From positions 1 through 45,320 of the forward strand of contig JAFSJE010000016.1 in the NCBI GenBank assembly GCA_017439425.1: a DNA stretch of 45,320 nt, written 5' to 3'. The notes beneath the pieces are model-generated. The model did not search any database. It worked only from the letters and a program-made list of their open reading frames with translations, and had not been told where the DNA came from. Made by a program: the position numbers and the translations under genes. Of this stretch, positions 33,005-41,421 are shown piece by piece. How positions within the stretch are numbered: position 1 is the stretch's first letter; the number at the start of each line of letters is the position of its first letter. The DNA comes from Oscillospiraceae bacterium (GTDB lineage Bacteria; Bacillota; Clostridia; Oscillospirales; Oscillospiraceae).

Positions 33005-34120
33005 ATGGCAGAAGTAGTCAGCGTAAGATTCAAAAATAAAGGAAAGGTGTATTTCTTCGACCCGAACGGCATCAATGTCCGTCAGGGCGAGAACGTGATC
33101 GTTGACACCGCGAAGGGTCTCGAGTACGCCGAGTGCGCCGCAGGCAACCACGAGGTGCCGGACGATGCCGTCCACGCTCCCCTGCGTCCCGTCGTGCGCG
33201 TTGCAACCGCGGAGGATAACCGCCGTGCAGAGGAAAACCGCGCCGCCGAGAGGGACGCGTATCGCATCGGCCGCGAGAAGATCCGCGCTCACAAGCTCGA
33301 TATGAAGCTTGTCGACGTCGAGTATAACTTTGAGGGCAGCAAGATTCTCTTCTTCTTCACCTCGGACGGCAGAGTAGACTTCCGAGACCTCGTCAAGGAC
33401 CTCGCCGGCGTGTTCCATACCCGCATTGAGCTCCGTCAGATCGGTGTGCGCGACGAAGCGCGTATGCTCGGCGGTCTCGGTATCTGCGGAAGGCAGTACT
33501 GCTGTGCGCAGTTTCTTGACGACTTCCAGCCCGTCAGCATAAAGATGGCGAAAACGCAGGGCTTCTCTCTCAACCCGACCAAGATCTCCGGCGCCTGCGG
33601 CAGGCTTATGTGCTGCCTCAAGTACGAGGAGGCGGCGTATGAGGAGCTTGTCAAGAACGTACCGAAGCCCGATTCCTTCGTCGATACTCCCGCCGGAAAG
33701 GGCACCGTACTCGACGTTAATCTGCTCAAGAGCACCGTCCGCGTCCGCCTCGAGGATGTTTCGGAGATGAATATAAAAACCTTCCGCGCCGAAGAGGTCG
33801 CAGTCCTCGGCGGCAAGCAGAAGCGCGCCGAGTATCTTCAGATGAAGGCGGAGGGCAGGATCCCCGATGAGAAGCCCGCCCCACGCATAAAGCGGGTCGA
33901 GAAGCCGCAGGAGCCCGCTCCCGCCGAGCCTGTAAAGCAGGAGAAGTCCCACGCGCCGCGTCACAGAAGCCACGAGGTTCACAGGGTGAAGGCGGAGGTC
34001 GAGGAAAAGCCCGTTCAGCGCGCCGATGAGCCCAAAAAGGCGGATAAGCCGCAGTCGCATAACCGCCGCTTCCGCCGCAGAAGACCCTCCGGCGGAGAAA
34101 AATCGCATCAGGGAGAATAA
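33005..34120 (+). CDS. ricT: RicT (YaaT), PSP1-domain protein
   Basis: 371 residues. The PSP1 domain occupies about 1-270: VRFKNKGKVYFFDP at the start, GICGRQYCCAQFL (about 158-170) and CGRLMCCLKYEE carry the conserved cysteines that hold Fe-S clusters in the B. subtilis RicAFT complex. That complex adjusts mRNA processing by RNase Y and affects sporulation and competence. The last 100 residues are Pro/Lys/Arg-rich and low in complexity, which is common but variable. Encoded 19 bases after holB. Confidence 0.95.
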   Translation: MAEVVSVRFKNKGKVYFFDPNGINVRQGENVIVDTAKGLEYAECAAGNHEVPDDAVHAPLRPVVRVATAEDNRRAEENRAAERDAYRIGREKIRAHKLDMKLVDVEYNFEGSKILFFFTSDGRVDFRDLVKDLAGVFHTRIELRQIGVRDEARMLGGLGICGRQYCCAQFLDDFQPVSIKMAKTQGFSLNPTKISGACGRLMCCLKYEEAAYEELVKNVPKPDSFVDTPAGKGTVLDVNLLKSTVRVRLEDVSEMNIKTFRAEEVAVLGGKQKRAEYLQMKAEGRIPDEKPAPRIKRVEKPQEPAPAEPVKQEKSHAPRHRSHEVHRVKAEVEEKPVQRADEPKKADKPQSHNRRFRRRRPSGGEKSHQGE

Positions 34121-34136
34121 TGTCGCGCGATTTCTC

Positions 34137-34165
34137 TTGACTAAGCTCTGAAAGTGTGGTATAGT
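34137..34165 (+). promoter_or_regulatory. Promoter for the initiator tRNA
   Basis: TTGACT and TATAGT with a 17-base spacer, 40 bases before the tRNA. A small GC hairpin (GGAGCGCG / CGCGCTCC) lies between promoter and tRNA. Confidence 0.75.
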
Positions 34166-34205
34166 ATCTCTTACAAAGAGGAGCGCGTTTCGCGCTCCCG
34201 CATAT

Positions 34206-34282
<77 letters not shown>

Positions 34283-34283
34283 T

Positions 34284-34320
34284 AAAAGTGGCGATTTTCG
34301 ATGAAAATCGCCACTTTTTA
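34284..34320 (+). terminator. Terminator of the initiator tRNA
   Basis: A perfect 16-base stem (AAAAGTGGCGATTTTC with its complement) and a 3-base loop, ending in a T-run, two bases after the CCA. Confidence 0.92.
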
Positions 34321-34485
34321 TAACTTTTTGGGGCACTTAAGCGATTGTCAAAATCGGCTGACCCAGATTTTGACCCAGATTGCAAAATTCCCGGAAACTT
34401 TCAGACGGACTTAACAGCAAATTCCGAGCGTTTTGCAGAATTTTCAAAACTTTTTTAACAGTAAATGGCTTTTGTCAGAAGTGCA

Positions 34486-34530
34486 AAATCACGCATCGAT
34501 ACAGTTTCGATGCGTGATTTTTCTTTTCTT
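34486..34530. terminator. Hairpin terminator, probably bidirectional
   Basis: A 14-base perfect stem (AAATCACGCATCGA with complement) and 7-base loop. On the plus strand it is followed by a long T-rich tract, on the minus strand by four Ts. No plus-strand gene precedes it other than the tRNA. On the minus strand it would stop the island operon ending at 34629. Confidence 0.75.
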
Positions 34531-34567
34531 TGACTAAGGCGCGGAAGCTTTTGCCGGAGTTTTTACT

Positions 34568-34590
34568 TTTTTATTTCTCGTATTATTCGT
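34568..34590. repeat. 23-base direct repeat, left copy (possible attachment-like site)
   Basis: Contains TTCTCGTATTATTCGT and matches 44981-45003 at 22 of 23 positions. It lies between the initiator tRNA and the accessory island. The surrounding 34321-34628 stretch holds no gene; besides this and the hairpin I see only a doubled TGACCCAGATT at 34359-34381. Confidence 0.6.
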
Positions 34591-34628
34591 GGGGTAATCC
34601 GCGGGTGGGGAGGGAATATATTTTTCCC

Positions 34629-35318
34629 TTACTTGTTCAGCTTGCAAATTCTGTTTCTCTCGGAAATCGAGCCGATTGCGTCTTTACAGAGAGTTTTAAT
34701 CGATTCAATATCATCGTCTACTATCGCAGACTGGAGCACGTCAATAACGCTCGCGAGGTTATCCTCCGCTTCCCTCGTCGCATCCGAACTGACCGGATCG
34801 GAGTATTTCAGAGCGTCAGATACTTCCAAAACCGCTTTTCTTGCTTCGGGCGTTTTGCAAAGGCTTACAAGATGCGACGCCTTGGACTGGAGCGCGCGCA
34901 TACGATTAACATCGGCTTTAAGCTTCTCGTCCTGTCGCTCGACTTCGTCACGAGTTGCGTCCACCGCTATAAATCCTACTGCAGCGGCGCAGAAAAGCAG
35001 CACGAATACCACCACGCTTATCCATACCGGAATATACGCTCCCAACGCCATAAACAGTATGCTGAGTATGAGCTGAGCTATCAGATAAACGAGTCCGATT
35101 TTTCCGATTGGAAAGCCGTAGAATTTGCTTCTCGCAGGCATTCCGCTGTTAAACGCTTTTGACTGCACATAAGCCTGTGCGCAGATGGCTATAATGGCAA
35201 ACACATACGAAACCCAGAAAGCAGCATTTTTCTCAAACGGGACAACAAAAACGATCACCGAAAAAGCGACGAGCACTAATGCGAGAACAGCATAAAATCT
35301 TATAGTATTCTTACTCAT
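34629..35318 (-). CDS. Small multi-pass membrane protein with cytoplasmic helical tail
   Basis: 229 residues. About four membrane helices (about 8-26, 34-52, 72-92, 98-118) are followed by a soluble, charged, helical domain (TRDEVERQDEKLKADVNRM onward) with no motif I recognise. The ATG at 35318 shares a base with the SPFH gene stop (TAATG) and has AGAGGGGAG upstream, so it is translationally coupled to that gene. It is probably the membrane partner of the SPFH/zinc-ribbon protein, by position only. Confidence 0.85.
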   Translation of the reverse strand: MSKNTIRFYAVLALVLVAFSVIVFVVPFEKNAAFWVSYVFAIIAICAQAYVQSKAFNSGMPARSKFYGFPIGKIGLVYLIAQLILSILFMALGAYIPVWISVVVFVLLFCAAAVGFIAVDATRDEVERQDEKLKADVNRMRALQSKASHLVSLCKTPEARKAVLEVSDALKYSDPVSSDATREAEDNLASVIDVLQSAIVDDDIESIKTLCKDAIGSISERNRICKLNK

Positions 35319-37042
35319 TATTCTCCCCTCTTTCTTCCGCAATTAGGACAGAAATTCGACTTTATACCCTTTGTGCCGCAATCAGGGCAATCCCAGGTCA
35401 GCTCCGGCTTCTTTGCGCCGCAGTCCGGACAGAATTTAGAGGTAATTCCGACTTTTCCGCACTGAGGGCAAGTCCAGCCTTCGCTAGCTGGCTGCTGAGC
35501 CGGAGTCTGGAACCCCTGCATCATATTTCCGATCTGCGGAGCGATAGTCTGAGCCGCAGCCATGCCGACGCCGAGTCCAAGCATATCTCCGAGGATACCG
35601 CTGCTGCCGCCGGAAGAGATTGACGGTCCCATATTGCCGATACCCTCGGCGTAGGCTTTCTGAACCTCCGCCTGAAGCACGTCCTTCTGATTGTAACCCT
35701 TCGCCGCCATTATCTCGGCTTCGGTAAGACCCGCCATACGCTGCGCCTGCGCCTCAGCCTGCGCGCCGATAATTTTTCTCTCAGCCTCACGGCGCGCAAT
35801 TTCTGTCTCGGTCGCCTGCTGCTCGAGGACGTAACCGCGACGGGCAGCTTCGATCTCCGCCTTGCTGCGCTCCTCGGCTGTGCGATACTGCGCCTGGGCC
35901 TGAGCCTGAACAGTTTTTATCGTTGCCTCAGCCTGAATGACCTTCGACTGGAGAACGATGGTATGCAGCTCACGGATGCGCTTGAAGTTGGGATCATCCT
36001 CCGGCAGTACGACGCGGGTAACGTAAAACTGCGGAATCGTAAGACCGTATTCCTCAAAGCCGGACTTTATCTTCTCGCAAAGAGCGTCGGAAATGACGTC
36101 GAGCTTCTCGTCTATCTCAAGTATATCTATCTCCTCACGTTTTATGACGGCGGGGAGATTTGTTTTAACTGCGCTTGCGATAAGCGGACGGAACGAGGAT
36201 TGCAGCGACTGAGTAAAGCCTGCACCCTCGTCCCAGGAGATACCCTTCATCGTGCCGACGAGCTTGAGAAGCAGCTTTCGTCCGTCAGCGACCGCAAGAT
36301 TCATCTCTCCGGAGGCGCCAAGCTCAAGCGGCGTGCCGGTAAGCGGATCGATAAAGCGCACCTTTTCCGGCGTTCCCCATTTGACCGCCATCTGAACGGT
36401 CTTGTTGATGAAATACACCTCGGTGTGGAAGGTTCCCTCCGTATCAGTCGGAAGAGTGTAGAGCTTCTCCATGATCGGAAGCTGCTGAGTTTCAAGCGTG
36501 TATCTGCCGGGTCCGAAGAGGTCGAGAGCCTGTCCGTCGCGGAAGAATATCGCCTCCTGGCTCTCGTGAACTATGAGCTGAGAGCCGTAGTTGAAGTCCT
36601 CGATCGGGTGCTTCCAGATAAACGTGGAGTTGTCGCCCTCGTATTTGATTATTGAGGCAAGTCCGTCTGAGCGGATCTTCTCCATCTGTACCCGCTCGGC
36701 AACATCGTTTACGCAGTCGCAGACCGGGCAGGTGTATGTATCGGCACCCTTCGTCGTGTGCAGGCGGATACCGCACTGACGGCAGGAGAATTCAACCGTT
36801 TTGTCCTGCTCCGCCATTGTGTTTATCGGCTCATGGCAGACCGGGCATCTGGCGTTTTCGCCCTTTGACTGATTGAAAACTACGTTGTTTCCGCAGTGAG
36901 GGCACTGACGGCTCGTCATCTTGTCTGTGCGGACGTTGATGGTGTATCCGCAGTCGCAGTCTATCTTTTTGCGGGCAAAAAAGCCCGTTCTCGCCTCGGC
37001 ATACTTGCCGCAGTTCGGACATTCGATTACAAATTTAGGCAT
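35318..37042 (-). CDS. SPFH/band 7 protein flanked by zinc ribbons
   Basis: 574 residues. N-terminal zinc-binding pairs occupy about 1-110 (CPNCG, CDCG, CPHCG, CPVCH, CRQCG, CPVCDC). An SPFH domain spans about 150-370 (ESQEAIFFRDGQALDLFGPG, then VTRVVLPEDDP), followed by an Ala/Glu/Gln-rich coiled coil (about 370-455), a Gly-rich stretch and two or more C-terminal zinc ribbons (CPQCG, CPDCG, CPNCG). Related in plan to B. subtilis YdjI and the so-called virion core-like proteins that scaffold membrane stress complexes. The start at 37042 has GAGGAG and overlaps the ATPase gene by 8 bases. Its first 59 bases are duplicated at 38576-38634. Confidence 0.9.
   Translation of the reverse strand: MPKFVIECPNCGKYAEARTGFFARKKIDCDCGYTINVRTDKMTSRQCPHCGNNVVFNQSKGENARCPVCHEPINTMAEQDKTVEFSCRQCGIRLHTTKGADTYTCPVCDCVNDVAERVQMEKIRSDGLASIIKYEGDNSTFIWKHPIEDFNYGSQLIVHESQEAIFFRDGQALDLFGPGRYTLETQQLPIMEKLYTLPTDTEGTFHTEVYFINKTVQMAVKWGTPEKVRFIDPLTGTPLELGASGEMNLAVADGRKLLLKLVGTMKGISWDEGAGFTQSLQSSFRPLIASAVKTNLPAVIKREEIDILEIDEKLDVISDALCEKIKSGFEEYGLTIPQFYVTRVVLPEDDPNFKRIRELHTIVLQSKVIQAEATIKTVQAQAQAQYRTAEERSKAEIEAARRGYVLEQQATETEIARREAERKIIGAQAEAQAQRMAGLTEAEIMAAKGYNQKDVLQAEVQKAYAEGIGNMGPSISSGGSSGILGDMLGLGVGMAAAQTIAPQIGNMMQGFQTPAQQPASEGWTCPQCGKVGITSKFCPDCGAKKPELTWDCPDCGTKGIKSNFCPNCGRKRGE
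36984..37042. repeat. 59-base direct repeat, left copy (5' end of the SPFH gene)
   Basis: Identical over 59 bases to 38576-38634. It includes the start codon and first 19 or so codons of the SPFH gene. The ATPase gene ends inside it with GCC TAA. Confidence 0.95.
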
Positions 37043-38027
37043 CGTCGTTTGTCTCCTCATTAAGTATTTCTGTAATATCTGCCATAACTTGTCCGATTTT
37101 TTCCATCTCGTTGGTGTTTAGATAATTCTCGTTCAATCGGCTTTTGGTATATCTCAGATATGTTCCCTGACTGTGTTCCGTGAGCAAGGCGGTAAAAAAC
37201 TGCTCCCAGCTGAAATAGATAGCGCTATCAATATGCTCGGATGGCTCGTTCAATATCTCACGCACCTCTTTATCATCAATAATGTCCGATTTTAGTACAA
37301 GCCACTCAAACGATTCCGGCAGATACAGCATTATTCTTTTTACTTTTCCCAAAGCGACTATCCGCTCAATTTCCGGTCCGAAAGCCGCTCCGTCCACAAT
37401 TACAAGCGCGTTCTGATAATTTTTTTCTGCAAGCACACGGAACACGCCGGACTTGCCTCCTGCGGAAATGCATTCTATTCCAAACCGCTGAAAATAGTTA
37501 CGAAAAAATTCAAATCCCGCATTACTGTCTTCAACTACCACAATATCCGGAATCGAGCTAACCTCATTAAGCTTTTTATATAGCTGAAAAAACTCAGCAT
37601 AAAGCCGCTTTGTGCCTTGATAGCGATTCCCCGCAGTATTTTTTATACCGTAAATTTCTTTCGTGCTGTATGGAAGATTGAAAAGAGACGCTCTCGTCGC
37701 TATCACAAAATAATTATCAGACGCCTTTGCGGCCTCGGCAAACTCCTTGCTCGTTACAAACTTCTCGCCCTCATCGATAAATACTATGCTATTATGCGTC
37801 TGCGCTAACGAAAGCTGCCAGCTCACGCCTGTCAGTACCGCAAGAGCTTTATCCGAGCGCACCTCAACTCCGCTCTGCTTACCGAGTCGCTGGTATGACG
37901 CAATCATATCAATAAGCGTAGTTTTTCCCGTGGCGCTGTCCCCACGCAATATCGTTATGTTTCGCTCGACAGTAAATTTGTATTGCAACCTCGCGTTTTT
38001 TACGGTGACCTCATGCTTTCCCTTCAT
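37035..38027 (-). CDS. P-loop ATPase paired with DUF4869
   Basis: 330 residues. Walker A GDSATGKTTL (about 29-38) and Walker B SIVFIDEGE (about 84-92) mark an ABC/AAA-like ATPase. The N-terminus reads as a short beta-strand region (VKNARLQYKFTVERNITILRG). The C-terminal two thirds are unlike anything I recognise. It overlaps the DUF4869 gene by 4 bases (ATGA), so the two are made together. The final codon and stop lie within the 59-base repeat. A sensor or effector role is possible, but no function is known. Confidence 0.82.
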   Translation of the reverse strand: MKGKHEVTVKNARLQYKFTVERNITILRGDSATGKTTLIDMIASYQRLGKQSGVEVRSDKALAVLTGVSWQLSLAQTHNSIVFIDEGEKFVTSKEFAEAAKASDNYFVIATRASLFNLPYSTKEIYGIKNTAGNRYQGTKRLYAEFFQLYKKLNEVSSIPDIVVVEDSNAGFEFFRNYFQRFGIECISAGGKSGVFRVLAEKNYQNALVIVDGAAFGPEIERIVALGKVKRIMLYLPESFEWLVLKSDIIDDKEVREILNEPSEHIDSAIYFSWEQFFTALLTEHSQGTYLRYTKSRLNENYLNTNEMEKIGQVMADITEILNEETNDDA

Positions 38028-38485
38028 TGCACGTCACCTTCTCCCAAAAGCATTCCGGCAGCAAGAATAAGCTCACCCATATTTTTCACCACTTCACCCG
38101 TGTTTGCGATCCGGATATCAAACTTATTCGCTCCAAAGTCCATAATGTGATGGAGATTCACCGTTATATCCTCATCATGCCGTTTTGCGATTTTAAGGAG
38201 CCACTTTGCGCAGTTATCCCCGCAAGTGGATGCGTTGAATATCTTTTTGGGCATATGGTCGATGAGAAGCAGCGTTTTTACTCCGCCGGAAAGGCCTGTG
38301 ACAGGAATGACGCCAAGGGCTCGGCTGTCCACAGCCTGCGGGCTCAGCACCTTCGCTCGGTCTATGTCGTGGATTACCTTGCGTGAAAAATCCTCCTCTA
38401 TCCACGAATCGAGAAAGGTATTGTTAAAATATGACGCCGTATCATAAATCGCCTCCGGCATCTCACCAAAAAATATGTTCAACAA
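38024..38485 (-). CDS. DUF4869 family protein
   Basis: 153 residues from TTG at 38485 (reading MLNIFFGEMPEAIYD), preceded by GAGGTGA with 5-base spacing; a GTG at 38494 lies inside that site. The stretches GEMPEAIYDTASYFNNTF, TGLSGGVKTLLLI and FNASTCGDNCAKWLLKIA fit the DUF4869 family as I recall it, which has no known function. GGVKTLLL is not a proper P-loop. The gene overlaps the ATPase gene, and the pair sits between 59-base direct repeats. Confidence 0.75.
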   Translation of the reverse strand: MLNIFFGEMPEAIYDTASYFNNTFLDSWIEEDFSRKVIHDIDRAKVLSPQAVDSRALGVIPVTGLSGGVKTLLLIDHMPKKIFNASTCGDNCAKWLLKIAKRHDEDITVNLHHIMDFGANKFDIRIANTGEVVKNMGELILAAGMLLGEGDVQ

Positions 38486-38510
38486 AAAGATCACCTCGTA
38501 GCTTAGTATC

Positions 38511-38536
38511 TCATAAAACCGGTTAGATTAGTCAAT
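38511..38536 (-). promoter_or_regulatory. Possible weak promoter for the DUF4869/ATPase pair
   Basis: On the minus strand TTGACT and a GATACT hexamer, about 19 bases apart, lie just upstream of the DUF4869 ribosome binding site. The spacing is longer than optimal, so it is weak support. Confidence 0.4.
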
Positions 38537-38575
38537 TAGTTTTTTACGTCTGAAATTCATCAAGCGAATGAAAGC

Positions 38576-38634
38576 CCCGTTCTCGCCTCGGCATACTTGC
38601 CGCAGTTCGGACATTCGATTACAAATTTAGGCAT
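38576..38634. repeat. 59-base direct repeat, right copy (stranded SPFH gene start)
   Basis: Identical to 36984-37042. Here it is a remnant: it contains the SPFH start codon and about 19 codons but no continuing frame. The large TIR gene ends inside it with GCC TAA, just as the ATPase gene does in the other copy. Confidence 0.95.
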
Positions 38635-41233
38635 TCTCACTGTCCTCCGCTTTTAATCTATTAAGTATTTTTTCTAAGCTTGGCGTGTATCTCTTCTTAT
38701 CTTCACATTTATCAAGTGCATTTGATAGCGAATTAATTATACCTTCTATATCTTTTCCTAGAAGACCCATGCTTATGTCAAGCTTACTATCATCAATTAA
38801 GGTTGCTAAATATTTTTTAAATCCAGTTTGCTCCAACACTTGAGATTTGTTAATTATTTCTGGAGCAAACATAAGGCTTATGTCCTTTGGGTTAAACTTA
38901 ATTATAATCTTGTCAAAAGTTAGTTTTCCATATTTGTTTTCTGCATTTGTCAAATCAAATACTAATCTAAATTCTCTCTCGTATTCCCATGGGTAGTCTT
39001 TAATAAAATAGTTGTTTTTTTCAAATATTGAATAATCATTGCCAACATTATAAAATTTGCCTTTGAACTTAATGTTGTGCGAATCATCTTTTACATAGAA
39101 GATCCATCCATAACCATCATCGTTATTTCCAATGGCCATTACCGTTTTGCCTTTTTTTAATCCTACATTATGTGCTCGGCCAGCACTAATTGCAACCATA
39201 TCTGACCAGTCACCAATATTATTTCGATCATTTCCGTTAGACCCAGCACTCACGAGCGTTCCATTTAGCTTTAATCCAATTGAGTGCACACCTCCTGCAC
39301 TTATGGTTTCTCTATAAGCTAATTTATCCCAAACTTCAAGCACTTTTTCGGCGCTGTCTTTATAATATCCCAACTCAGAAAACAATGCAATTGCACCGGT
39401 ATAGTTTCCTCGGCTAAAAAGATCTGTTGCATCTGCATACTTCACCTCAAAAACTTTCTCGGCGCTGTCTTTATAATCTCCGAGCTCCGTAAAAGCAGCA
39501 ATAGCGCTGTCATAATCTCCCGCCTCGAACAATTCCTGTGCATGGTTATACTTGTTCATCGGAATAATCACAAGCGTCACTACGAAATACGCTGCGACAG
39601 CAAAGACTGCGATGCCCGCAACTATGCCTATAATCTTGTTCCTTTTTTTGCTCCGTTTCGCATCAGACTGCTCTCTTTTTTCAGCCTCATCGTGCAGACG
39701 TTTTATTTCATTCTCCTTGCTGTCAAGGAAGTTCTTATACTCATCTTTTATCCGCGCGATTTCAGCAACGTCATGCTCCTCGCTTTCCCTTATACATGAC
39801 TTAAACTTATCAAGAATTCGCTGCCTTATTTTCTCTATTTTATTCTTAAGCTCACCTTGAGCATATTTCTCCGCTCTCTTGAAGTTTTTATCTTCAAAAC
39901 GTTCAACCTGAGCTTCATACTCCTCCTTCGCGCTATTAGCACTTGACGAGAAGCTAAAATCTCTGAATTCAAGCATTGAACGAATTGTATCCGATGAAAG
40001 ATATTTTTTTATTTCATACTTGGACACAATGCTATCTACGCGTTTTATGTCTGCTTCGACAGCGTGCATTCCCTTTGGCTTGAGATTCGGTTCACATTGT
40101 TCCTCGTATTCGCTTAGGCTTGCAACACCATTATCAGCAAGGAACTTACCCAGAAATGCCTCGGCGCACTCGGCATCGATGTCAAGCACTCTATCGAAAA
40201 ACTCATCAGCTTTCTTGTATTCTCCATCCTCCAGAGCCTGATTGCCGCGCTTTAACAACGCAGTAACGTTTGCGTTTGCGCCACCTTCATTATGCACGAC
40301 GACGGTTTCTTTTACCGTTTCAACCGGCTTTTCCTGCGCTCTCAGCACCTTGCCGATACCGCGCACAAGATCCTGCATAAAGCCGATTTTGGACATATCG
40401 TAGCTCTGCAAAACACTGAGCTGCTCCGGCAGATCGTACGGGTCCATATTCTTGTAGCATGGCAGAAGAAGCTTCGAGCGATCCTTTTTCATAAGGCTAA
40501 GGAAGCGGCTCCACTCGTTCTTTACCCATACCGCGTTGAAATACTCCGGCTTTGAGCCTACGCAGACCATAACCTTCGCTGAATTCAGTGCCGCGAATAT
40601 GTAAGGCTCATATTCTGCTCCTGCCTTGTCCTCAAGCGTTATGCGCGAGAAGAAGACGCGATACCCCTCCTGCGTGAGATTATAATAGATCTCCTGCGCG
40701 TCGAGGCTGTCGCGGGTGCGCTCCTTGGTCTCGTCGTCCGTTTCCTTGTAGCAGATGAAAACGTCAAACGGCTCCTCCTTCTGCGAGGTAGCAAGTATGC
40801 CGCGCTGAACGTCCGCGATTTTTGCCGCGTCGCGCTGATACTGGCGCTTTGTAATGCCGTCAGAGTGCTCAAGGGCGGCGAGATAGTCCACGTCCTCAAG
40901 GAAGCTGTCGAAGCTTGCACGGTGGCAGGTCGGGAGATACTCGTAGGTGTTCGGGTCTTCGACGTACTCGATTCCGAAGCGGCAGAGAGCGCAGCACCAG
41001 TGCGCTTCGGCGTCGTTCTCGTCCTCCTGCACAATGCGCTCATACACGGCGAGAGCCTTGTCAAATTCGCCGATACGGCGGAAATGGTTGCCGCGGTTGA
41101 ACGCTGCCGCTCGCTGCTCGTCGTCGATTTTGGGCAGCGTCATAGTTGACCCGCAGTATTCGCAGGTGCCGAAGGTTTTGTCGGCGGACAGTTCAATATC
41201 GCCGCCGCACATTTTACATTTTATGATTGCCAT
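38627..41233 (-). CDS. Zinc-ribbon / TPR / TIR-domain membrane protein with RCC1 repeats
   Basis: 868 residues. Order: zinc ribbon (CKMCGG, CEYCGS; 6-28), TPR-like helices (40-100), TIR domain (about 156-290; DVFICYKETD, GYRVFFSRITLED, AVWVKNEW with the presumed catalytic Glu about 240), another TPR (about 325-365), charged coiled coil (430-530), one membrane helix (533-557), TPR-like repeats with KDSAEKV (565-635), two RCC1-like repeats (643-703) and a C-terminus from about 710 whose WEYEREFRLVF recalls DUF2971. TIR domains can cleave NAD or act as signalling adaptors. GGGGTG precedes the ATG. The 3' third is much more AT-rich than the TIR part. It ends inside the 59-base repeat. Confidence 0.9.
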   Translation of the reverse strand: MAIIKCKMCGGDIELSADKTFGTCEYCGSTMTLPKIDDEQRAAAFNRGNHFRRIGEFDKALAVYERIVQEDENDAEAHWCCALCRFGIEYVEDPNTYEYLPTCHRASFDSFLEDVDYLAALEHSDGITKRQYQRDAAKIADVQRGILATSQKEEPFDVFICYKETDDETKERTRDSLDAQEIYYNLTQEGYRVFFSRITLEDKAGAEYEPYIFAALNSAKVMVCVGSKPEYFNAVWVKNEWSRFLSLMKKDRSKLLLPCYKNMDPYDLPEQLSVLQSYDMSKIGFMQDLVRGIGKVLRAQEKPVETVKETVVVHNEGGANANVTALLKRGNQALEDGEYKKADEFFDRVLDIDAECAEAFLGKFLADNGVASLSEYEEQCEPNLKPKGMHAVEADIKRVDSIVSKYEIKKYLSSDTIRSMLEFRDFSFSSSANSAKEEYEAQVERFEDKNFKRAEKYAQGELKNKIEKIRQRILDKFKSCIRESEEHDVAEIARIKDEYKNFLDSKENEIKRLHDEAEKREQSDAKRSKKRNKIIGIVAGIAVFAVAAYFVVTLVIIPMNKYNHAQELFEAGDYDSAIAAFTELGDYKDSAEKVFEVKYADATDLFSRGNYTGAIALFSELGYYKDSAEKVLEVWDKLAYRETISAGGVHSIGLKLNGTLVSAGSNGNDRNNIGDWSDMVAISAGRAHNVGLKKGKTVMAIGNNDDGYGWIFYVKDDSHNIKFKGKFYNVGNDYSIFEKNNYFIKDYPWEYEREFRLVFDLTNAENKYGKLTFDKIIIKFNPKDISLMFAPEIINKSQVLEQTGFKKYLATLIDDSKLDISMGLLGKDIEGIINSLSNALDKCEDKKRYTPSLEKILNRLKAEDSENA

Positions 41234-41398
41234 ATCTTCACCCCAAAATTAAAGGTTATTGAAAAAATCAGGTTTATTTAATAATTTAATGCTTGACTTT
41301 TTTCTTTTTCTATGATAATAATCTTTTAGGTTGACGGAGTACTATTGAACTGTTTTCTTCGGAATACACTTCATAGCGCCAAGATGTCAGCCTTTTTT

Positions 41399-41417
41399 GA
41401 CCGCTTATTGAGCGGTC
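41399..41417. other. Hairpin after the second TIR gene
   Basis: A GACCGCT / AGCGGTC stem with a 5-base loop immediately after the stop of the 585-residue TIR gene. T-runs flank it on the plus strand only, so it is not a classical minus-strand terminator. The 41234-41421 gap otherwise holds no gene. Confidence 0.55.
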
Positions 41418-41421
41418 TTTT

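Noticed and set aside
34359-34381. Tandem TGACCCAGATT as remnant of an integrase 3' end
   Set aside because: Only 11 bases repeated twice; no surrounding frame supports a gene remnant.
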